Origin: Gammaproteobacteria bacterium
Lineage (GTDB): Bacteria; Pseudomonadota; Gammaproteobacteria; Pseudomonadales; Pseudohongiellaceae
Direction of reading: 5' to 3'
Assembly (NCBI GenBank): GCA_029245395.1
Contig: JAQWPL010000019.1
Coordinates: 42,997 to 106,996 of the forward strand
Length of the DNA: 64,000 bases
Under the pieces are notes generated by a model, which had not been told where the DNA came from, did not search any database, and saw nothing but the letters and a program-made list of their open reading frames with translations. Each line of letters opens with the position of its first letter. Position 1 is the stretch's first letter. The translations under genes and the position numbers were made by a program. Of this stretch, positions 34,848-45,786 are shown one piece after another.

Positions 34848-36944
34848 ATGACTGCTAAAGCTAAGAAAAAAGCCAGGGTAACAATAGATCTGAACAGCCC
34901 TGAGCATTTTATTAATCGGGAATTGAGTTTTCTCGAATTCAATCGCCGCGTATTAGCACAAGCCAGAGTTAAATCAACACCTCTGCTGGAAAGATTATTT
35001 TTCCTCTGTATAGCCAGCTCTAATTTGGATGAATTTTTTGAAATTCGTGTTGCAGGTTTGAAACAGCAGGTAGCATTCGGTTCGGTCCAAGGTGGTCCTG
35101 ATAATATGTCTCCTTCTGAGCAGCTGCAGAAAATCAGTGCAGTTGCCCATGAAAGAGTGGAAGAACAATACAAAGTACTGAACGAAGAGGTGATTCCAGG
35201 ATTAAAAAAAGAAGATATCCATTGCCTGAATCGGAATAACTGGAACCAGAAACAACAGAAATGGATCAAAGGCTACTTTAATCGTGAGTTGCTGCCTATT
35301 CTCAGTCCTGTAGGGCTCGACCCCGCACATCCCTTCCCTCAGGTACTTAACAAAAGTTTGAATTTTATTATTTCTCTTGAAGGTAAGGATGCTTTTGGCA
35401 GGAATTCAGGAATTGCCATCGTCCAGGCGCCCAGGGCCCTGCCAAGGCTGGTGCAATTACCGCAGTCCTGCTCAACCCACGCTTACGATTTTGTCTTTTT
35501 GTCTTCCATTATTCATAACCATGCAGACGACTTGTTCCCTGGTATGAAAGTTACAGGCTGTTACCAGTTCAGGATCACTCGAAACTCTGATCTGCTGGTC
35601 AGTGAAGAGGAAGTGGGAGACCTTATGCGGGCACTGGAAGGAAAGCTTCCCTCAAGGCAATTTTCCGAACCCGTGCGGCTCGAAGTGCATGATAATTGTC
35701 CCCAGGAAATGATTGATTACTTAACCCATCATTTCAACCTGCAGCACAATGATGTATATCAGGTGAATGGCCCGGTTAACCTGAATCGCCTGATGAAAAT
35801 CAGTCAAAAAGTGAAAAGGCCGGATTTAAAATATCCTGCATTTACTCCGGGCGTTCAAAACCGTTTGCTCAAATCCAGGGATATTTTCAAATCCATCAAA
35901 AAGGGCGACATCCTGCTGCATCACCCTTACCAGTCTTTTAATACAGTAGTGGATTTTGTTCGGCAGGCAGCAATGGATCCCAATGTTCTGGCTATAAAGC
36001 AGACCTTGTATCGAACTGAAGATGATTCAAGCATAGTAGATGCTCTGATTAAGGCAGCACAGGAAGGCAAGGAAGTCACAGTGGTTATCGAGTTAAGAGC
36101 CCGCTTTGATGAAGAAGAAAACATAGAACTCGCTCACGAATTACAATCAGCCGGAGCCCATGTGTCTTATGGTGTAGTCGGTCATAAAACCCATGCCAAG
36201 ATGAGTCTGGTCATTCGTCGTGAAGGCCGACAATTAAAACGTTATGTACACCTTGGAACTGGTAATTACCATGCAGGCACTGCGCGCCAGTATACTGATT
36301 ACGGTTTTCTGACCAGTGATCATGGAATTACCGACGATGTTCAAAAAGTATTCCAACAGCTCACTGCCCTTGGCAAACCAGGCAAGCGCAAAAAAGTACT
36401 GCAAGCTCCGTTTACCTTTCACAAAGGCATACTTGAATTAATTGATAGAGAAAAGGAATTTGCCCTCAATCGCAAGCCTGCCCGCATTATTGCGAAAATG
36501 AATTCCCTGGTTGAACCCACGGTAATTGAAGCACTTTACAGGGCTTCACAAGCAGGAGTGAAAATAGATCTTATTGTTCGCGGCATCTGTTGTTTGCGCC
36601 CTGGCATCAAAGGTGTATCGGAAAATATCCAGGTGCGATCAATAGTGGGGCGCTTTCTGGAACACACCAGAATTTTTTATTTCTATAATGAAGGCGACTA
36701 TGACATTTATCTGTCCAGTGGCGACTGGATGGACAGAAACTTTTTCCGCCGTGTGGAAACTTGTTTTCCCGTCGAAGAAAAGCGCATGAAAAAGAAGCTG
36801 CTTAAAGAAGGATTGCAGCTCTATCTAACTGATAACACCCAGGCATGGATACTCCAGTCGGATGGCAGTTACAAACCAAGCGTTCCAGGCAATACCAACC
36901 CACGTTGCGCCCAGATTATCCTGCTGGAATCTTACGCTAATTAA
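34848..36944 (+). CDS. ppk1: Polyphosphate kinase 1
   Basis: A 698-residue enzyme that makes polyphosphate from ATP at the membrane. The N-terminal domain begins FINRELSFLEFNRRVLAQA. The catalytic histidines are His449 (HKTHAKMSLV) and His468 (YVHLGTGNYH), 19 residues apart as in the E. coli enzyme (435 and 454). The C-terminus is complete. It follows the methyltransferase gene by 5 bases, and its stop overlaps the convergent amidotransferase stop by 4 bases. Confidence 0.97.
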   Translation: MTAKAKKKARVTIDLNSPEHFINRELSFLEFNRRVLAQARVKSTPLLERLFFLCIASSNLDEFFEIRVAGLKQQVAFGSVQGGPDNMSPSEQLQKISAVAHERVEEQYKVLNEEVIPGLKKEDIHCLNRNNWNQKQQKWIKGYFNRELLPILSPVGLDPAHPFPQVLNKSLNFIISLEGKDAFGRNSGIAIVQAPRALPRLVQLPQSCSTHAYDFVFLSSIIHNHADDLFPGMKVTGCYQFRITRNSDLLVSEEEVGDLMRALEGKLPSRQFSEPVRLEVHDNCPQEMIDYLTHHFNLQHNDVYQVNGPVNLNRLMKISQKVKRPDLKYPAFTPGVQNRLLKSRDIFKSIKKGDILLHHPYQSFNTVVDFVRQAAMDPNVLAIKQTLYRTEDDSSIVDALIKAAQEGKEVTVVIELRARFDEEENIELAHELQSAGAHVSYGVVGHKTHAKMSLVIRREGRQLKRYVHLGTGNYHAGTARQYTDYGFLTSDHGITDDVQKVFQQLTALGKPGKRKKVLQAPFTFHKGILELIDREKEFALNRKPARIIAKMNSLVEPTVIEALYRASQAGVKIDLIVRGICCLRPGIKGVSENIQVRSIVGRFLEHTRIFYFYNEGDYDIYLSSGDWMDRNFFRRVETCFPVEEKRMKKKLLKEGLQLYLTDNTQAWILQSDGSYKPSVPGNTNPRCAQIILLESYAN

Positions 36945-37666
36945 ATCTCTGTCTGGTTTGAAATTATCGCTGTAAATTGCTTCAGTAAATCCTGCGCTTC
37001 TTGCGCCAATGTTATTTGTGACAGCAATTTGTCAGGATCTTGCCCTTCAGAAATAATTTCATCATAACGCTCCCGGATATAACCGGTCATGATTTCTTCA
37101 TCAAATTCCGGGTGAAACTGGATACCCCAGGCATTCTCTGCAAACCGCAGTGCATGGTGACTATCGACATTATTACCGGCAAGAACTGTCGCGCCGGGTG
37201 GTAATTCCATAACAGACTGCATGTGTGTTGTATGAACCTTGAATTTACCTGATATGCCACTGAACAAGGCATCCTCTCCAGCCTCATTTGACACAGTAAT
37301 CTTGGTGGTTCCGATCTCACGACCTGCCGGATTCAAGCCTACTTTTCCTCCCAGAGCCTGCGCCATAAGCTGGTGCCCGAAACAAATTCCCAACACTGGC
37401 ACTCCTGTTTCAACAGCTCTGACCAGATAACGTTGACTAGTTTCAATCCAGTCCAATTTCTCTGTCACCATGGCGGGTGAGCCCGTAATAACAATTCCGC
37501 TCACATTTTCCAGAGATGGCAATGGCTCTCCCTGGAATACCGACACAATCTGGAAAAAATTGGCTGGCAAATCCATACCTGCCATTATCCATACTTCAAA
37601 GTCTCCAAACTTTGATGAGATGGATGAAAGAGTCTGACCTGTTTTAAGAATTAGAATGGGCTGCAT
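36941..37666 (-). CDS. Stand-alone class I glutamine amidotransferase-like protein
   Basis: A 241-residue GATase domain with the full triad visible: Cys95 in LGICFGHQLMAQALGG, His185 and Glu187 in GIQFHPEFDE. No synthetase domain is attached. It resembles the GuaA-type amidotransferase half and the family often annotated as GMP synthase-like glutamine amidotransferase. The acceptor reaction is unknown. It converges on ppk1 (4-base overlap) and lies 49 bases downstream of der on the same strand. Confidence 0.85.
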   Translation of the reverse strand: MQPILILKTGQTLSSISSKFGDFEVWIMAGMDLPANFFQIVSVFQGEPLPSLENVSGIVITGSPAMVTEKLDWIETSQRYLVRAVETGVPVLGICFGHQLMAQALGGKVGLNPAGREIGTTKITVSNEAGEDALFSGISGKFKVHTTHMQSVMELPPGATVLAGNNVDSHHALRFAENAWGIQFHPEFDEEIMTGYIRERYDEIISEGQDPDKLLSQITLAQEAQDLLKQFTAIISNQTEI

Positions 37667-37715
37667 AGTTGAGCATATTTGAGAAGTGTGGAACAGAGTT
37701 GGTCAGTGCAGGGAG

Positions 37716-39158
37716 CTAGCTAGATTTTTTTCTTGGTCTGCTTTTGTTCGTTTTTCCACCCAATGATTTATTAGACAGATCACGGCTTTTCTGGAGGCTG
37801 CGCTTGCGGGCAATTTGTCTGTTGCTTTTATCTTCTTCCCCTTTTACATAAGGGTTATCGTCACTGACAAGCTCTATACGTACAGGTGTCCCTTCCAGCT
37901 TCAGGAATTTACGAAAGTTTTTTTCCAGGTAGCGCAGATAATGAGCAGGAACTTTATTAGTTTGTTTACCATGGATGACTATCAAGGGTGGATTACTGCC
38001 TCCTGGATGCGCATAACGTAGTTTAATGCGCCTGCCATTAATTACTGGCGGGGCATGACTGGCTGTAATACGCTCCAAAAGCTGAGTTAACTCGTTGGTG
38101 GACAACTTTTTGCTTGCCGAGGCATAAGCCTTTTCCACAGAACCGTATAAATCGCCGACTCCGGTACCATGTAAGGCCGAAATAAAATGAATCTTGGCAA
38201 AATCGATGAAAACTAAACGTCTCTGGATAGCCTTTTTCACTTCTTCTTTGGCGTAATCATTCATCCCATCCCATTTGTTTACCGCCAGTATTAGTGCGCG
38301 ACCGGAATCAAGAATAAAGCCCAATAGGTGCAGGTCTTGCTCGACAATACCCTCCCTTGCATTAATCAGGAGAATGACTACGTCTGCATCCTTGATGGAC
38401 TGCAAGGATTTTACGACCGAAAATTTTTCAACAGTTTCCCTGGTTTTACCCCGTTTCCTGATACCAGCAGTATCGATAAGTGTGTAGGCTTTACCGCGCC
38501 GCTCGAAAGGAATATAGACGCTGTCGCGTGTAGTTCCCGGATGGTCATAAACGATCACCCGCTCTTCCCCTAACATTCGATTGACCAGCGTAGATTTTCC
38601 CACGTTGGGACGCCCCGCTATGGCAATCTTGATGCCGGATTCGCCGGTGACATCAGGTTCTTCCTGCAAAGGGAACGGTGCTAACACCTGCTCAATAAGT
38701 TTATTCACACCCCTTCCATGGCTAGCAGCAATAGCATATATCTTGTCACACCCTAGCCGATGGAAATCCGACAGTGCGATGTCGGGGTCAAGACCGTCAG
38801 TTTTATTCACAACCAGAGAAAAAGGCTTGGTATTTTTTCGCAGGTAATCCACCAGTTGCTCATCACCAAGCACAAGGCCTTCACGGGCATCTACCATTAG
38901 AAGCGTTATGTCTGCTTCATCGATGGCCTGCAATGACTGCTCGCTCATACGCAAGTCGATACCTTCTTCCATACCCGTAATACCACCGGTATCTATCACG
39001 ATGAATTGACGCTCTTCTGCTTGCCCTTCCCCATACTGGCGATCACGTGTTAACCCGGCAAAATCAGCTACCAGGGCATCTCTGGAACGAGTCAGTCTGT
39101 TAAATAAAGTGGATTTCCCCACATTGGGTCTGCCCACAAGGGCTATGACGGGCGTCAT
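37716..39158 (-). CDS. der: Ribosome biogenesis GTPase Der (EngA)
   Basis: A 480-residue protein with two tandem GTPase domains, each opening with GRPNVGKST (near residues 8 and 183), and a C-terminal KH-like domain. It takes part in assembly of the 50S subunit. The C-terminus carries a basic tail ([11 protein letters not shown]). It is the last gene of the long ndk-to-der row, separated from bamB by 161 bases that contain a tandem repeat. Confidence 0.97.
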   Translation of the reverse strand: MTPVIALVGRPNVGKSTLFNRLTRSRDALVADFAGLTRDRQYGEGQAEERQFIVIDTGGITGMEEGIDLRMSEQSLQAIDEADITLLMVDAREGLVLGDEQLVDYLRKNTKPFSLVVNKTDGLDPDIALSDFHRLGCDKIYAIAASHGRGVNKLIEQVLAPFPLQEEPDVTGESGIKIAIAGRPNVGKSTLVNRMLGEERVIVYDHPGTTRDSVYIPFERRGKAYTLIDTAGIRKRGKTRETVEKFSVVKSLQSIKDADVVILLINAREGIVEQDLHLLGFILDSGRALILAVNKWDGMNDYAKEEVKKAIQRRLVFIDFAKIHFISALHGTGVGDLYGSVEKAYASASKKLSTNELTQLLERITASHAPPVINGRRIKLRYAHPGGSNPPLIVIHGKQTNKVPAHYLRYLEKNFRKFLKLEGTPVRIELVSDDNPYVKGEEDKSNRQIARKRSLQKSRDLSNKSLGGKTNKSRPRKKSS

Positions 39159-39215
39159 TGACTGAATACCTGGTATTGAAAAAAATTAGAAGATGTATTG
39201 TAAACCACTATGGGC

Positions 39216-39287
39216 ATAGTTAGCGGGATAGTTAGCGGGATAGTTAACCGAATAGTTAACTTGATAGCTAATCCCATAGCTAAGAAA
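39216..39287. repeat. Six tandem 12-base repeats between bamB and der
   Basis: Six consecutive 12-base units, each beginning ATAG(T/C)TA, run from 39216 to 39287. The first two are identical (ATAGTTAGCGGG) and the later ones drift (ATAGTTAACCGA, ATAGTTAACTTG, ATAGCTAATCCC, ATAGCTAAGAAA). There are no spacers, so this is not a CRISPR array. It lies in the bamB-der gap and would be transcribed in the operon message. Confidence 0.85.
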
Positions 39288-39319
39288 TAAACTGAATATT
39301 TTCCGGGTTGGTTATGTCG

Positions 39320-40489
39320 TTACTGCACTGTCAATGCAGACAGATTTCCGCCATTACCATAAACATATAGCGTATTACCCTGAGACAGCATAGAAGCTCG
39401 TATGCCACTTCGATCAACCCGGGTGCGTCCGACAAAACGACCATCCACCTGCGATAACAAATGAACATAGCCCTCGTAGTCCCCTACGGCGACATAATTA
39501 CTGAAACTTTTTGGTGCAGTGACATCACGTAGGTCGAGCTGTTCGTTGCTCCACACCACGTCCTCCTCTCCGGTCCGATAGGCTTTGACATGTCCTCTAT
39601 CATCGCTGATATAGATATTACCAAATCCTGAACTGGCTCCATTAGCACTGGACTCTCTCACTCGCCATCGTGTCTGACCTGTTATCACATCGATAGCCGC
39701 CAGGTATCCCTGGAAACTCGGGACCAGTAATTGTCCGTTGTCTCCTATAAACAAATCGCCATCAATATCAACGATGCGATCAATCTCAGAGGTTCCTGTT
39801 GGAATAGCAACACGTTCCTCCCAGCGCAGTGTGCCATTATCAAGTGCAAGTGAAACTACCGTACCATTACCAAAAGCAGCAAGCAGAAAATTATCAAGGA
39901 TTAGAGGTGAGCTGGTACCCCTGAGAGTAAGTGCAGGAACTGTGCTTTCATATGTCCAGATCTCCTCACCAGAGCTGGCATCATGGCCAGATAGTTTGCC
40001 ATCCACCGCCATCACTACGACAACTTCGCCATCAGTTGCAGGCGCTGATAACACTTCACTGGATACTTCGGTGTCCCATTGCTGCTGGCCAGTTTCAGCA
40101 TCCAGGGCAATTACTCTGGAATTTTCAGTGCCTACAAGAACAAGTCCCCCGCCAACACCAACGCCACCAGTGATTACGTCATCCAGCCTGGTACGCCAGA
40201 TCCTGTTGCCATTTTCTCTATTTAAGGCAAAAACATTTCCATTACTGCTGGCAACAAATATAACATCGCCCGTAATTGCCGATTTCAAGCGGTTATATTT
40301 TTTTCCTTGGCCGTCGCCTATATTGACACTCCATACGCGCCTGAGCCTGACTTCTTCATCAATGCTGACCAGATCAGCGGGTTTTATTTCATCATCCCCG
40401 CCTGTAATAAAAGCAATAGGATTCCACCCGCAACCACTCATCAATGGCACAGCAAGAAATAAAACGAGTAAGCGAAATGATCTAATCAT
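39320..40489 (-). CDS. bamB: Outer-membrane assembly lipoprotein BamB
   Basis: A 389-residue lipoprotein with lipobox LMSGC (Cys20) and an eight-bladed beta-propeller of PQQ-type repeats (for example SSNGNVFALNRENGNRIWR and GTENSRVIALDAETGQQQWD). It is a scaffold of the BAM complex that inserts outer-membrane barrels. It follows yfgM by 13 bases. Gene order yfgM-bamB-der is conserved in gammaproteobacteria. Confidence 0.96.
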   Translation of the reverse strand: MIRSFRLLVLFLAVPLMSGCGWNPIAFITGGDDEIKPADLVSIDEEVRLRRVWSVNIGDGQGKKYNRLKSAITGDVIFVASSNGNVFALNRENGNRIWRTRLDDVITGGVGVGGGLVLVGTENSRVIALDAETGQQQWDTEVSSEVLSAPATDGEVVVVMAVDGKLSGHDASSGEEIWTYESTVPALTLRGTSSPLILDNFLLAAFGNGTVVSLALDNGTLRWEERVAIPTGTSEIDRIVDIDGDLFIGDNGQLLVPSFQGYLAAIDVITGQTRWRVRESSANGASSGFGNIYISDDRGHVKAYRTGEEDVVWSNEQLDLRDVTAPKSFSNYVAVGDYEGYVHLLSQVDGRFVGRTRVDRSGIRASMLSQGNTLYVYGNGGNLSALTVQ

Positions 40490-40502
40490 AGTGATAGCGA
40501 TT

Positions 40503-41168
40503 TCAGCCTTCTATTCCAAGCAATTTAAGTTCTATAAAACTGCTGTTGCCGGGACCCACTGATATAGCGCGCTCGTAGGCGCTACGCGCCTGTTCAATTT
40601 GACCCAGTTGCAAGTAAGCATCACCCTGAACTTCGGCATAACCAGCGCCAAGTTCGAGGGGTTCAACTGCAGTAATCAGTTCAAGGGCCTCCTGTGCCTG
40701 CCCTTGTGCAAGCATGACACGGGCCAGCCTCAACCTGGCTGCGAGAAACAATTCCTCTTCTGCCTGCTTCATAAAACCAAGAGCAGGATTTTCCAGGATC
40801 CAATTTAATTCAGCAGCCGCCTGATCATAATTTTCCTGAGTGACATAGACACTTGCCATCAACAAAGCGGCATACCGAGTATAAATAGTATCAGTGTGGT
40901 CATTTCTCAACTGGTTATAGAATACTTCCAGTGTTGCTATACCAGTGTCATCCAAACCGTTTGTCTGAAAATCTGAAACCAAAGGAATCAAATTTTGATA
41001 CAAGTCCGATGCCGCTTCGGCCTTTGCCAGTTGTGAACCCTGCCATTGCCTGGAGCCAAATAAAACGACCAGAACGATAACAATACCCGTTAGCAGTGAA
41101 TTTCCGTTTTCCTTCCACCAGCCCTTTAGTGCCTCAATTTGTTCTTCATCACTTTCGTAACTTGCCAA
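40503..41168 (-). CDS. yfgM: YfgM-type tetratricopeptide membrane protein
   Basis: A 221-residue protein beginning SYESDEEQIEALKGWWKENGNSL, the usual YfgM start, then one membrane helix (about residues 22-40) and periplasmic TPR-like repeats. YfgM associates with SecYEG and PpiD and assists exported proteins. The start is TTG at 41168 with a GGAG ribosome site; no ATG is available near the conserved N-terminus. It sits 77 bases after hisS and 13 before bamB. Confidence 0.93.
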   Translation of the reverse strand: MASYESDEEQIEALKGWWKENGNSLLTGIVIVLVVLFGSRQWQGSQLAKAEAASDLYQNLIPLVSDFQTNGLDDTGIATLEVFYNQLRNDHTDTIYTRYAALLMASVYVTQENYDQAAAELNWILENPALGFMKQAEEELFLAARLRLARVMLAQGQAQEALELITAVEPLELGAGYAEVQGDAYLQLGQIEQARSAYERAISVGPGNSSFIELKLLGIEG

Positions 41169-41245
41169 AACCTAACTCCAGTTAATGTTGTAAATGAATT
41201 TAATAAAAATGTCGTAAATGTCGTAAATATTGTCTTCAATAAAGG

Positions 41246-42520
41246 TTATCTAAAAAACTTTGTTAACCAATCACAAACAGAAGGTGTCCCCAAAACTGTA
41301 GTTTCACCTGCATCATCCAGGATTCTTACCTTTATTTCTGCCAATTCTTCATCGCCTTCCAGGATCAGAGCACAACGGGCACCACTGGCAAAGGCCTTTT
41401 TGAGCTGACTATTATATTTACCGCCACCGCAATGGGTCAAAACCCGTAGTTCCGGAAGAACCCTGCGTATATCAGCACTCAGCTTCATTGCCTGTATCTG
41501 GACTCCTGAGCCAACCACCGCTATATACAGATCGACGCATCGCCCTATTTCTTCCGGCAATCTACCTAATTCTTCCAGCAATAACACCAGTCGCTCCATA
41601 CCCAGAGCAAATCCTACACCCGGTGTATCAGTCCCTCCCAGCTGTTTTGATAAACCATTGTAACGTCCGCCTGAACAAACTGCTGCCTGCGCCCCCAACT
41701 GGTCGGTGGTCCATTCGAAAACCAGACCATTGTAGTAATCCAACCCCCTAACCAGGCCGAAATTGACAATATAACTGATGCCTACGCCTTTGAGAGCTGT
41801 TTGCAGGGTCTCGAAATCCTTCGCAGATGCTTCCGAGATAAAGTCAGGCAGTTTCGGTGCGCCTTTTAAGATTTCCTGAGTATCAGGATTCTTGCTATCC
41901 AAAATACGCAGGACATTCTTCTCCAGCCTACGCTGACTGTCTTCATCTAGTATATCCTTGTGCTCAAGCAGATAGCCTCTAAGGGCATTTCCATATTGCA
42001 CCCTATCCTCGGCAGTACCAAGATTATTAATTTCAAGTGTCAGGAATTCACCAAGACCAAGTCTTTGCCACAGATCATTGGATAAAATCAGTAATTCAGC
42101 TTCAATATCGGTGCTCGGCATACCAAAGGCTTCCACGCCCATTTGATAGAACTGACGGTAGCGACCTTTTTGGGGTCGTTCATGCCTGTACATTGGCCCC
42201 ATATACCAGAGTTTTTGGGTTTGGTTGTATAACAACCCATGTTGCTCTGCTGCACGCACACAACCCGCAGTACCTTCTGGTCTTAAACTAAGACTATCTC
42301 CATTGCGATCCTCAAAGGTATACATTTCCTTTTCAACTATATCAGTCACTTCACCGATAGAACGCTTGAAAAGCTGGGTTTGTTCAACAACAGGAAAGCG
42401 AATTTCACTGTATGCATAGGCAGACAGCAATTCACGCATTGTCAGTTCCAGGTACTGCCATACAGGAGTCTGGTCCGGCAACACATCGTTCATGCCTCGA
42501 ATTGCCTGAATCTTAGCCAA
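41246..42520 (-). CDS. hisS: Histidyl-tRNA synthetase
   Basis: A 424-residue class II synthetase. The opening [16 protein letters not shown] aligns with residue 1 of the family, and the codon there is TTG, preceded by an AGGA ribosome site. Motif 2 ([15 protein letters not shown]) and the histidine-binding [15 protein letters not shown] are present, then the C-terminal anticodon-binding domain. Full length. Confidence 0.97.
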   Translation of the reverse strand: MAKIQAIRGMNDVLPDQTPVWQYLELTMRELLSAYAYSEIRFPVVEQTQLFKRSIGEVTDIVEKEMYTFEDRNGDSLSLRPEGTAGCVRAAEQHGLLYNQTQKLWYMGPMYRHERPQKGRYRQFYQMGVEAFGMPSTDIEAELLILSNDLWQRLGLGEFLTLEINNLGTAEDRVQYGNALRGYLLEHKDILDEDSQRRLEKNVLRILDSKNPDTQEILKGAPKLPDFISEASAKDFETLQTALKGVGISYIVNFGLVRGLDYYNGLVFEWTTDQLGAQAAVCSGGRYNGLSKQLGGTDTPGVGFALGMERLVLLLEELGRLPEEIGRCVDLYIAVVGSGVQIQAMKLSADIRRVLPELRVLTHCGGGKYNSQLKKAFASGARCALILEGDEELAEIKVRILDDAGETTVLGTPSVCDWLTKFFR

Positions 42521-42613
42521 AACTGGTTCCTGTGATACTGGTTAACGGACGGGGTATAAAAAAGCTAATTGGAATATTCCTGAATTTGCTGAATCTAGTT
42601 CTTAACGGACTGC

Positions 42614-43738
42614 CTAACCTGCGTGCTCTTCTTTCAACTCTTCATTCACTTTTTCTTCTTCTTTTTGTTTTACTTTTTGCCTGATCATGGCTTCAAGTTC
42701 ATTGACCAGATTTTCGTTACTTATCTTATGGCTGGTCTTGCCATTGATATAAGACATATTTACAGGTGAGGCCCCCGTTAACCCAATGTCAGAAATTTTG
42801 GCTTCACCCGGACCATTCACAATGCAACCAACCACAGATACATCAATTGGTGTTGTGATGTCTTCAAGACGATTTTCCAATTCATTGACAGTAGCAATGA
42901 CATCAAAATTCTGTCTTGAACAGCTGGGGCAGGCTACCAAATTGACCCCTTTTTGTCGCAGCCCAAGGCTTTTAAGAATATCGAAGCCAACCTTGATTTC
43001 CTCTACCGGATTAGCCGCCAGGGAAATGCGTATGGTATCACCGATACCGTCCATGAGCAGTAAACCCAGGCCCACTGATGACTTTACTGTACCGCTGCGT
43101 AGGCCTCCAGCTTCAGTAATTCCCAAATGCAGAGGCTGCTCAATTTGAGGGGCCAATTTGCGATAGGCCTCTACGGTCATAAATATTTCAGAGGCTTTTA
43201 GGCTGACCTTGAAATCCTGAAAATCATAAGAATCGAGAATTTCAATATGACGCAACGCTGATTCCACCATGGCATCAGCATTGGGTTCCTTGTATTTGCG
43301 CAACAAATCCTTGCCAAGAGAACCTGCATTCACGCCTATTCGAAGCGGTACGTTCTTATCCCGGGCAGACTCAACGACCATTCTGACTCTATCTTCACGA
43401 CCTATATTTCCCGGATTAATCCGCAAGCAATCAACACCGTACTCCAGAACCTTGAGGGCGATGTGGTGATCAAAATGGATGTCAGCAACCAGCGGCATTT
43501 TGGTTCTGGCACGAATTTCTCTGAAGGCCTCAGCAGACTCCATTGTCGGCACTGAGACACGAACTATATCTGCTCCAACAGATTCAAGTTCCTGGATCTG
43601 TTTAATCGTTGCTTCTACATCACAGGTATCCGAGTTGGTCATACTCTGAACCGCTATTGGAGCATTGCCACCCACTGGCACACTTCCCACCATGATTTGG
43701 CGCGATTGGCGTCGTTTAATAGGTGACTGCGTTCGCAT
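42614..43738 (-). CDS. ispG: 4-hydroxy-3-methylbut-2-enyl diphosphate synthase
   Basis: A 374-residue [4Fe-4S] enzyme of the MEP isoprenoid pathway. The opening [20 protein letters not shown] is typical. The cluster cysteines occur in [11 protein letters not shown] and in CIVNGPGEA. The last 20 or so residues are a highly charged Lys/Glu tail. Its ATG overlaps the rodZ stop by one base (TAATG), so the two are translationally coupled. Confidence 0.97.
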   Translation of the reverse strand: MRTQSPIKRRQSRQIMVGSVPVGGNAPIAVQSMTNSDTCDVEATIKQIQELESVGADIVRVSVPTMESAEAFREIRARTKMPLVADIHFDHHIALKVLEYGVDCLRINPGNIGREDRVRMVVESARDKNVPLRIGVNAGSLGKDLLRKYKEPNADAMVESALRHIEILDSYDFQDFKVSLKASEIFMTVEAYRKLAPQIEQPLHLGITEAGGLRSGTVKSSVGLGLLLMDGIGDTIRISLAANPVEEIKVGFDILKSLGLRQKGVNLVACPSCSRQNFDVIATVNELENRLEDITTPIDVSVVGCIVNGPGEAKISDIGLTGASPVNMSYINGKTSHKISNENLVNELEAMIRQKVKQKEEEKVNEELKEEHAG

Positions 43739-44907
43739 TAACGGGATTCCGGGGCCAGAATTAATCTGACTGAGTTATCGTTTCGGATGCGGGTCATGAC
43801 ATCGACTGCCTTTGTATTAAATGTCATCTCAACCATATTGGCATCACCTACGAGAATGTTGAATGGTGCATGGCCTCTGATAGTCAGGTTATCTCCCGTC
43901 TTAAACATATCGTGATATAGCCGTACATTGTCTACATCATCCACTTCTATCCAGCTGGCGCCGGAAAAATGTATTTCCAGAAAATCATCCCCTTCACTTT
44001 CAAGCTGGACTTCACGATAATCTTCAAACCGGTTCACAATGTTGACCTGTGGGATTGACATGGATGTATCAACGCCGGATTCCAATTCCAGAGACTGATT
44101 GTCCCCGAGCAGTTTCTCTGGCGGATATACATCCTGAATTGTCGTGTTTGCTGATTCCAGTTCAGCTTTTGTTACATCTGGCATTGCAACCTCTATTACA
44201 GCTTCATCCCATGCATTTACTTTTTGTTCCTCTCTCCCAGCTGTTCTTCCATCTATTCTTACATCTGTTCTTACATCAATTGAAGCGACGTTTTCCGGCC
44301 CTTCAAAGACAACTGTTTGCGCATTCTGTAATGGCGTTATTTGACCAGACTCTCCACGGGATTCGCTAAGGTTTGCCATCAGCACCTCAGCGGTAACGGG
44401 GACTGATCCACTTACCGCGACCTCAGCAAGGGTATCTTGAACAGGCTGGACTATAGAAGCAGAGACGTTTTCATTTCTGGAAAACCACCAACTTATACCA
44501 ACAACGAGGACAATAATTATTGCTGCACATATCATCCAGCGCAGATTTTGGTCATAGGTTTTTTTTGCCCTTATTTCATCGGCTTCATTTTCCTGCGATG
44601 CTTCTAGTGCGATCACATATTGCTCATAACACTCTAGCACTTCATCAACATCCGCATTCAACAGCTTGGCATAGGCTTTGAAATAACCTTTCACAAAAGT
44701 TTTGCCAGGAAGTTTTTCGTAATTATCACTTTCCAGAGACCTGACATAATGTGTAGTCATGTGCAAAGCTTCTGCAACGCGCCCGTGACTCAGACCTATC
44801 TCTTTCCGAAGCTTTTTCATTTTCTGACCAGGGGATGGCCAGTCTGACAACTTATTCAGTTGCCCCAATTCCTCTGCCATTTCCATGTTGTAGCCAGTTT
44901 CACTCAT
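43738..44907 (-). CDS. rodZ: RodZ-like cytoskeletal / cell-shape protein
   Basis: A 389-residue protein starting at ATG 44907; a TTG at 44922 would overlap pilF. An N-terminal Cro-type helix-turn-helix ([22 protein letters not shown]) is followed by one membrane helix (about residues 124-143). A low-complexity periplasmic linker and a C-terminal DUF4115 domain ([13 protein letters not shown]) complete the layout. RodZ ties MreB filaments to the membrane. It lies between pilF and ispG, the usual place. Confidence 0.92.
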   Translation of the reverse strand: MSETGYNMEMAEELGQLNKLSDWPSPGQKMKKLRKEIGLSHGRVAEALHMTTHYVRSLESDNYEKLPGKTFVKGYFKAYAKLLNADVDEVLECYEQYVIALEASQENEADEIRAKKTYDQNLRWMICAAIIIVLVVGISWWFSRNENVSASIVQPVQDTLAEVAVSGSVPVTAEVLMANLSESRGESGQITPLQNAQTVVFEGPENVASIDVRTDVRIDGRTAGREEQKVNAWDEAVIEVAMPDVTKAELESANTTIQDVYPPEKLLGDNQSLELESGVDTSMSIPQVNIVNRFEDYREVQLESEGDDFLEIHFSGASWIEVDDVDNVRLYHDMFKTGDNLTIRGHAPFNILVGDANMVEMTFNTKAVDVMTRIRNDNSVRLILAPESR

Positions 44908-44914
44908 TGGGATT

Positions 44915-45700
44915 TCAATCAATCAGTTGACGATATACCTGGTATTCCTGGCTATCCGGAAAATTAGTTCTAAGCAACTCACCATATTGTCGGACATTGA
45001 CAGCATTTTCCTGTGCCTGCTCAAGGCGGGCACCTATCAGAAGGCTGCGGGCATTATGTGCGAGGTTATAAAACTGGGTCAGGGTTAGATAGTTTTGCCA
45101 GTAAATTCGGGCTTGCTGAAAATTATTATTGTTAATATTTATAGCTGCCAGCTCAAGGGCAGAACGAAGTTGGTTGGGGTTTAACTGCATAGCTCTTCTG
45201 AAAGCAGACTCGGCATCATCCATGCGGCTAAGTGTTAAAGCAGCTATCCCCATATTTTCAAAAGCCTGTGATCGTTGGTCGTATTCTGTGTCTCCCACGA
45301 CTATTTCTAATTGCTCATAGGCATCGTCTATCCTGTTCTGGGAAAAAAGAAAGGCCGCATAATTATTCCGGGACTGGGAATTACTGGAATCCTCGCGCAG
45401 GGAACGTCGAAAATTAGTCTCAGCCAGCACCGCTTCCCCTTCACGGGCATTAATCAGCCCCCAGATTCCAAACATTACACTGTTATCGGCATCTATGCCT
45501 GCTGCATTTTGTAGATGGCGCTTTGCGCTGGTCAGGTCACCTTCATCCAGGTAGCCAATGGCAAGCAACAAATAGTCTTGCAGGGCATCTGAATCGGAAG
45601 TTTCTGCATTAAAAACAGGGTTGGTAGTTTCAGTCACACAAGCACTTAGCATGAAAAGGCAAAATGTCATTGCACCCAGGGTTTTAAAACTGTTCAACAC
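44915..45700 (-). CDS. pilF: Type IV pilus biogenesis lipoprotein PilF (pilotin)
   Basis: A 261-residue lipoprotein (lipobox LSAC, Cys21) made of TPR repeats with the PilF pattern (LAIGYLDEGDLTSAKRHLQNA, NNYAAFLFSQNRIDDAYEQLE). It guides the PilQ secretin to the outer membrane. The start codon is GTG at 45700 with GAGG upstream; the internal ATG at 45670 would leave too short a signal peptide. It ties this housekeeping row to the pilin cluster at the left edge. Confidence 0.93.
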   Translation of the reverse strand: MLNSFKTLGAMTFCLFMLSACVTETTNPVFNAETSDSDALQDYLLLAIGYLDEGDLTSAKRHLQNAAGIDADNSVMFGIWGLINAREGEAVLAETNFRRSLREDSSNSQSRNNYAAFLFSQNRIDDAYEQLEIVVGDTEYDQRSQAFENMGIAALTLSRMDDAESAFRRAMQLNPNQLRSALELAAININNNNFQQARIYWQNYLTLTQFYNLAHNARSLLIGARLEQAQENAVNVRQYGELLRTNFPDSQEYQVYRQLID

Positions 45701-45786
45701 GGTTTTTGCCTCATTTCCATCAGTTTAGTCGGATAAGCGCTTGGGATTGGCTAAAAAGTGCCTAAGTTTACCCTAAAGTGTTAATT

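Noticed and set aside
39216..39287. Regular repeats considered as a small CRISPR array
   Set aside because: The 12-base units are contiguous with no spacers, and no cas gene is present in the window.
41190..41240. Short ATGTCGTAA repeats between yfgM and hisS
   Set aside because: Only two to three short copies in an AT-rich gap; probably chance.
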